Of a stretch of DNA of 64,000 bases, positions 61,207-64,000 are shown piece after piece; positions within the stretch are counted from its first letter, which is position 1, and every line of letters begins with the position of its first letter. A program made the position numbers and the translations under genes. Where the stretch lies: positions 299,307-363,306 of the forward strand of contig NZ_RJSG01000003.1 of NCBI RefSeq assembly GCF_003725775.1. The letters are read 5' to 3'. The stretch is from Nocardioides marmorisolisilvae. GTDB lineage: Bacteria > Actinomycetota > Actinomycetes > Propionibacteriales > Nocardioidaceae. The notes under the pieces were generated by a model, which was given only the letters and a program-made list of their open reading frames with translations, had not been told where the DNA came from and did no database searches.

Positions 61207-62091
61207 GTGGCACGACGCAAGGTCATCTGGCACATCGGTCCCGCCGACCCCGGGACGTCCTTCCTCGCCGAGGCGCTCGACGCCCGCGCGAGTGAGCTGG
61301 CCAGCCTCGGCATCGCCGTTCCGACCGGCGCCTGGCACGAGGTCGAGGACAAGATCTGGCGCCACAAGGGCGTCTCGATCCTCAGCACCCCGGACATCGC
61401 CCGCGCGGACGCCGACAAGATCGCGCTGCGCCTGGTGGGTCTGCGCGACCTCGAGGTGCACCTGGTGCTCCTCGCCCGCGACCTGCCCACCCAGGTCTAC
61501 GCCGCCTGGCAGGACGCTCTCCAGCACGGCAGCAGCACCCCGCTGAAGAAGTACGTCACCCGGGTGCTCGACCCCGCCCGTGACCACTGGCAGGCGGAGG
61601 ACTTCTGGGCGGGCCACGACCTCGCCACGATCCTGCCGGCCTTCACCCGCGCGTTCCACGCGGACCGCGTGCACGTGATCGCCACCGACGCGGACGCCGA
61701 CGGTGTCTGGAACGCCTTCCTCGACGTCGCCGGCATCACCGACATCGAGCGCCCCGAGGTCTACACGCCGCCGGCGCTGAAGGCCGAGCTCGACCCCGAG
61801 CGGGTCCTCGACATCACCACCGCCTGGGCGAAGCTGATCGCCGATCGCGGCTTCGACCTGCGCGGCTCGCTCATCTCGGCGAGCACCACCGCGGCCGCCG
61901 CGGAGAGCGCCGGCAAGAAGGAGCAGCTCGAGGCGCTGGCCGAGGTCCTGACCGAGGCGACCGCCGAGATCGAGCGCCTCCGCGCCGAGGTCGAGGAGCT
62001 CCGCGCCGAGAACGAGCGGCTCGACTCCAAGCGCCTCAAGCACAAGCGCCGGGTCGAGCGGCTGCGCGCGGAGCTCACCGCGATCGACTGA
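61207..62091 (+). CDS. Sulfotransferase-like protein with C-terminal coiled coil
   Basis: 294 residues. The start VIWHIGPADPGTSFLAEAL resembles the PAPS loop of actinobacterial sulfotransferases, but the usual lysine of KTGT is replaced by Asp and the next residue by Pro. The later part (about 255-294) is a coiled coil (EIERLRAEVEELRAENERLD). It may bind a partner without transfer activity, or use a different donor. GTG start. Function uncertain. Confidence 0.65.
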   Translation: MARRKVIWHIGPADPGTSFLAEALDARASELASLGIAVPTGAWHEVEDKIWRHKGVSILSTPDIARADADKIALRLVGLRDLEVHLVLLARDLPTQVYAAWQDALQHGSSTPLKKYVTRVLDPARDHWQAEDFWAGHDLATILPAFTRAFHADRVHVIATDADADGVWNAFLDVAGITDIERPEVYTPPALKAELDPERVLDITTAWAKLIADRGFDLRGSLISASTTAAAAESAGKKEQLEALAEVLTEATAEIERLRAEVEELRAENERLDSKRLKHKRRVERLRAELTAID

Positions 62092-62179
62092 CGGACAAAC
62101 CGTCACGAACCGGGCCGGACTTGGCCTTGGTCACACCTGCGCCCGATCCGCTTGCATCGCCGTCCCCTGCGAGTGATAC

Positions 62180-62217
62180 TTGTTGTTACTGGCCGGTAGC
62201 ACTTCCGGTTACAACAA
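62180..62217. promoter_or_regulatory. Dyads in the promoter of the FadE5-like gene
   Basis: Outer arms TTGTTGTTAC (62180-62189) and GTTACAACAA (62208-62217) match at 9 of 10 positions. Inside is a second dyad, TACTGGCCGGTA (62187-62198). A TetR-type regulator of fatty-acid genes is plausible; the regulator is not in this window. Confidence 0.5.
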
Positions 62218-62242
62218 TCCCCTGAGTTGAAAAGGGTGGGCT

Positions 62243-64000
62243 GTGAGCCACTACAAGAGCAACATGCGCGACATCGAGTTCAACCTCTTCGAGGTGCTGA
62301 ACCGGGACGAGATCCTGGGCACCGGCCCCTTCGAGGCGATCGACTCCGACACGGCGCGCACGATCCTGGGCGAGATGGACCGGATGGCGCGCGAGGACCT
62401 CGCCGCGTCGTACGAGGACTCCGACCGCAACCCGCCGGTCTTCGACCCGGCCACGAACCAGGCTCCGCTCCCCGAGTCCTTCAAGAAGAGCTACGAGGCC
62501 TACATGGGCTCGGAGTTCTGGCGCCTGCAGATCAACGAGGACCTCGGCGGCACCCCCGCCCCGTCCTCGATCAACTGGGCGATGGGTGAGCTCGTGCTGG
62601 GCTCCAACGCCCCGATCTGGATGTACGCCGCCGGCCCGTCCTTCGCGGGCGTCGTCTACAACAACGGCACCGACCGCGACAAGCAGATCGCGCGCATCAT
62701 GGTCGAGAAGCAGTGGGGCGCCACCATGGTCCTCACCGAGCCGGACGCCGGCTCCGACGTGGGCGCGGGTCGCTCCAAGGCCACCCTCAACGAGGACGGC
62801 TCCTGGAACATCACCGGCGTGAAGCGGTTCATCACCTCCGCGACCAACGACATGGCCGAGAACGTGATCCACCTCGTGCTGGCCCGTCCGGTCGGCATCG
62901 ACGGCGTGGGCGGCCCGGGCACCAAGGGTCTGAGCATGTTCATCGTGCCGGAGAAGCACTTCGACCACGAGACCGGCGAGCTGACCGGTGCCCGCAACGG
63001 CGCCTACGTCACCAACGTCGAGCACAAGATGGGCATCAAGGTCTCCAACACCTGCGAGGTCACCTTCGGCGACCCGCAGATCGGTGGCGGCGAGCCGGCC
63101 CAGGGTTGGCTCGTGGGCGAGGTCCACAACGGCATCGCGCAGATGTTCGACGTCATCGAGAACGCCCGCATGATGGTCGGCACCAAGGCCATCGCGACGC
63201 TGTCGACCGGCTACCTGAACGCGCTGGAGTACGCGAAGTCGCGTGTCCAGGGCGGCGATCTGACCAACCAGGCCAAGGACGCCCCGCGGGTCACCATCAC
63301 CCACCACCCGGACGTGCGTCGTTCGCTGATGACCCAGAAGGCCTTCGCCGAGGCGATGCGCGCGCTGGTGCTCTACACCGCGTCGTACCAGGACCGGATC
63401 CAGATCGCCGAGCACAACGGCGAGCACGACGAGCTGGCGATGAAGGTCAACGACCTGCTGCTGCCGATCGTCAAGGGCTACGGCTCCGAGCGCTCTTGGG
63501 TGCTCCTCGGTACCGAGTCGCTGCAGACCCTCGGTGGTTCCGGCTTCCTGCAGGAGTACCCGATCGAGCAGTACGTGCGCGACGCGAAGATCGACACCCT
63601 GTACGAGGGCACCACGGCCATCCAGGGCCAGGACTTCTTCTTCCGGAAGATCGTCAAGGACCAGGCCAAGGCGCTGACCCACATCAACAACGAGATCGAC
63701 GCCTTCATCAAGAGCGAGGCCGGCAACGGTCGCCTCAAGGTCGAGCGCGAGCTGCTCGCCAAGGCCCTCGAGGACGCCGGCGCACTGGTCGGCCAGATGA
63801 TCAACACCCTCATGAGCGCGGACGAGTCCGCCGAGGGCGGCGACATCAAGAACATCTACAAGGTCGGCCTGAACACCAGCCGCCTGCTGATGGTCCTCGG
63901 TGACGTGGTCTGCGCCTGGCTGCTGCTCCGCGGCGCCGAGGTGGCGCTGCAGAAGCTCGGTGGCGAGGTCTCCGCTGCGGACAAGGCCTTCTACGAGGGC
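62243..64000 (+). CDS. Acyl-CoA dehydrogenase, FadE5-like (3' end beyond window)
   Basis: At least 586 codons from a GTG with AAGGGTGG upstream, running off the right edge. It begins [19 protein letters not shown], the start typical of mycobacterial FadE5 (about 611 residues). Flavin and substrate motifs follow: [13 protein letters not shown] and [42 protein letters not shown], the last holding the catalytic Glu. FadE5 acts on a broad range of acyl-CoAs in beta-oxidation. A dyad-rich promoter lies upstream. Confidence 0.93.
   Translation, partial: MSHYKSNMRDIEFNLFEVLNRDEILGTGPFEAIDSDTARTILGEMDRMAREDLAASYEDSDRNPPVFDPATNQAPLPESFKKSYEAYMGSEFWRLQINEDLGGTPAPSSINWAMGELVLGSNAPIWMYAAGPSFAGVVYNNGTDRDKQIARIMVEKQWGATMVLTEPDAGSDVGAGRSKATLNEDGSWNITGVKRFITSATNDMAENVIHLVLARPVGIDGVGGPGTKGLSMFIVPEKHFDHETGELTGARNGAYVTNVEHKMGIKVSNTCEVTFGDPQIGGGEPAQGWLVGEVHNGIAQMFDVIENARMMVGTKAIATLSTGYLNALEYAKSRVQGGDLTNQAKDAPRVTITHHPDVRRSLMTQKAFAEAMRALVLYTASYQDRIQIAEHNGEHDELAMKVNDLLLPIVKGYGSERSWVLLGTESLQTLGGSGFLQEYPIEQYVRDAKIDTLYEGTTAIQGQDFFFRKIVKDQAKALTHINNEIDAFIKSEAGNGRLKVERELLAKALEDAGALVGQMINTLMSADESAEGGDIKNIYKVGLNTSRLLMVLGDVVCAWLLLRGAEVALQKLGGEVSAADKAFYEG

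Overview
The window is high-GC, gene-dense actinobacterial chromosome. The evidence is a dnaK-grpE-dnaJ-hspR operon with a HAIR operator, F420-type oxidoreductases, a FadE5-type acyl-CoA dehydrogenase, SCO4848-family and Rv0338c-like membrane proteins, and frequent GTG/TTG starts. A Nocardioides-like member of the Propionibacteriales fits best; this is inference from content. There is no sign of prophage, insertion sequence, integron or CRISPR array. No stretch longer than 300 bases lacks a gene.

Layout. 1-4.5 kb: a secreted protein running off the left edge, a MarR/MFS efflux pair sharing an operator, and a secreted protein. 4.5-11 kb: a DUF445/DUF4393 pair and the chaperone operon (minus strand). 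11-13.4 kb: a second MarR/transporter pair (EamA) with an aldo/keto reductase. 13.4-19.2 kb: a catabolic cluster (deazaflavin-dependent nitroreductase, SnoaL-like protein, LLM F420 enzyme, DUF1214-like protein, SDR, sulfotransferase) around a divergent promoter with a perfect match to the KstR steroid-repressor consensus. 19.3-26.7 kb: DHA2 efflux, pentapeptide protein, ASCH-like protein, PlsC, small membrane proteins, a P450 and a degenerate ABC-ATPase-like protein. 26.8-30 kb: a large LuxR-type AAA regulator preceded by a 47-residue peptide gene.

30-43 kb is a histidine-utilisation region in two blocks: allantoate-amidohydrolase-like/hutF/hutI and hutH/hutU. Five unrelated genes lie between them (nitroreductase, sortase, HxlR regulator, methyltransferase, DUF1992). 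An MFS transporter diverges from hutH, and an IclR regulator (HutR candidate) follows. A TCTC-N6-SAGA motif occurs before hutH, before the IclR gene and at 34.36 kb. No hutG is seen, so the M20 amidohydrolase is the best local candidate for the last step from formylglutamate to glutamate.

43-64 kb: a secreted metal-dependent hydrolase with a GH1 glycosidase, a membrane Fe-S oxidoreductase with seven GGSLFD-type motifs in its tail, a secreted CocE/X-Pro peptidase, a ribbon-helix-helix regulator with a DUF4097 protein and a 31-residue peptide, dcd, an SGNH hydrolase, an FKBP lipoprotein, tRNA-Gly(CCC), several small enzymes, and a FadE5-like gene running off the right edge.

A short dispersed repeat (core GGTTTCGACAGGCTCAACC or its complement) occurs at four loci. 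At two it is inside coding sequence, including an in-frame segment of hutH. Three convergent gene pairs end on a shared CTAG, so that both stop codons overlap.
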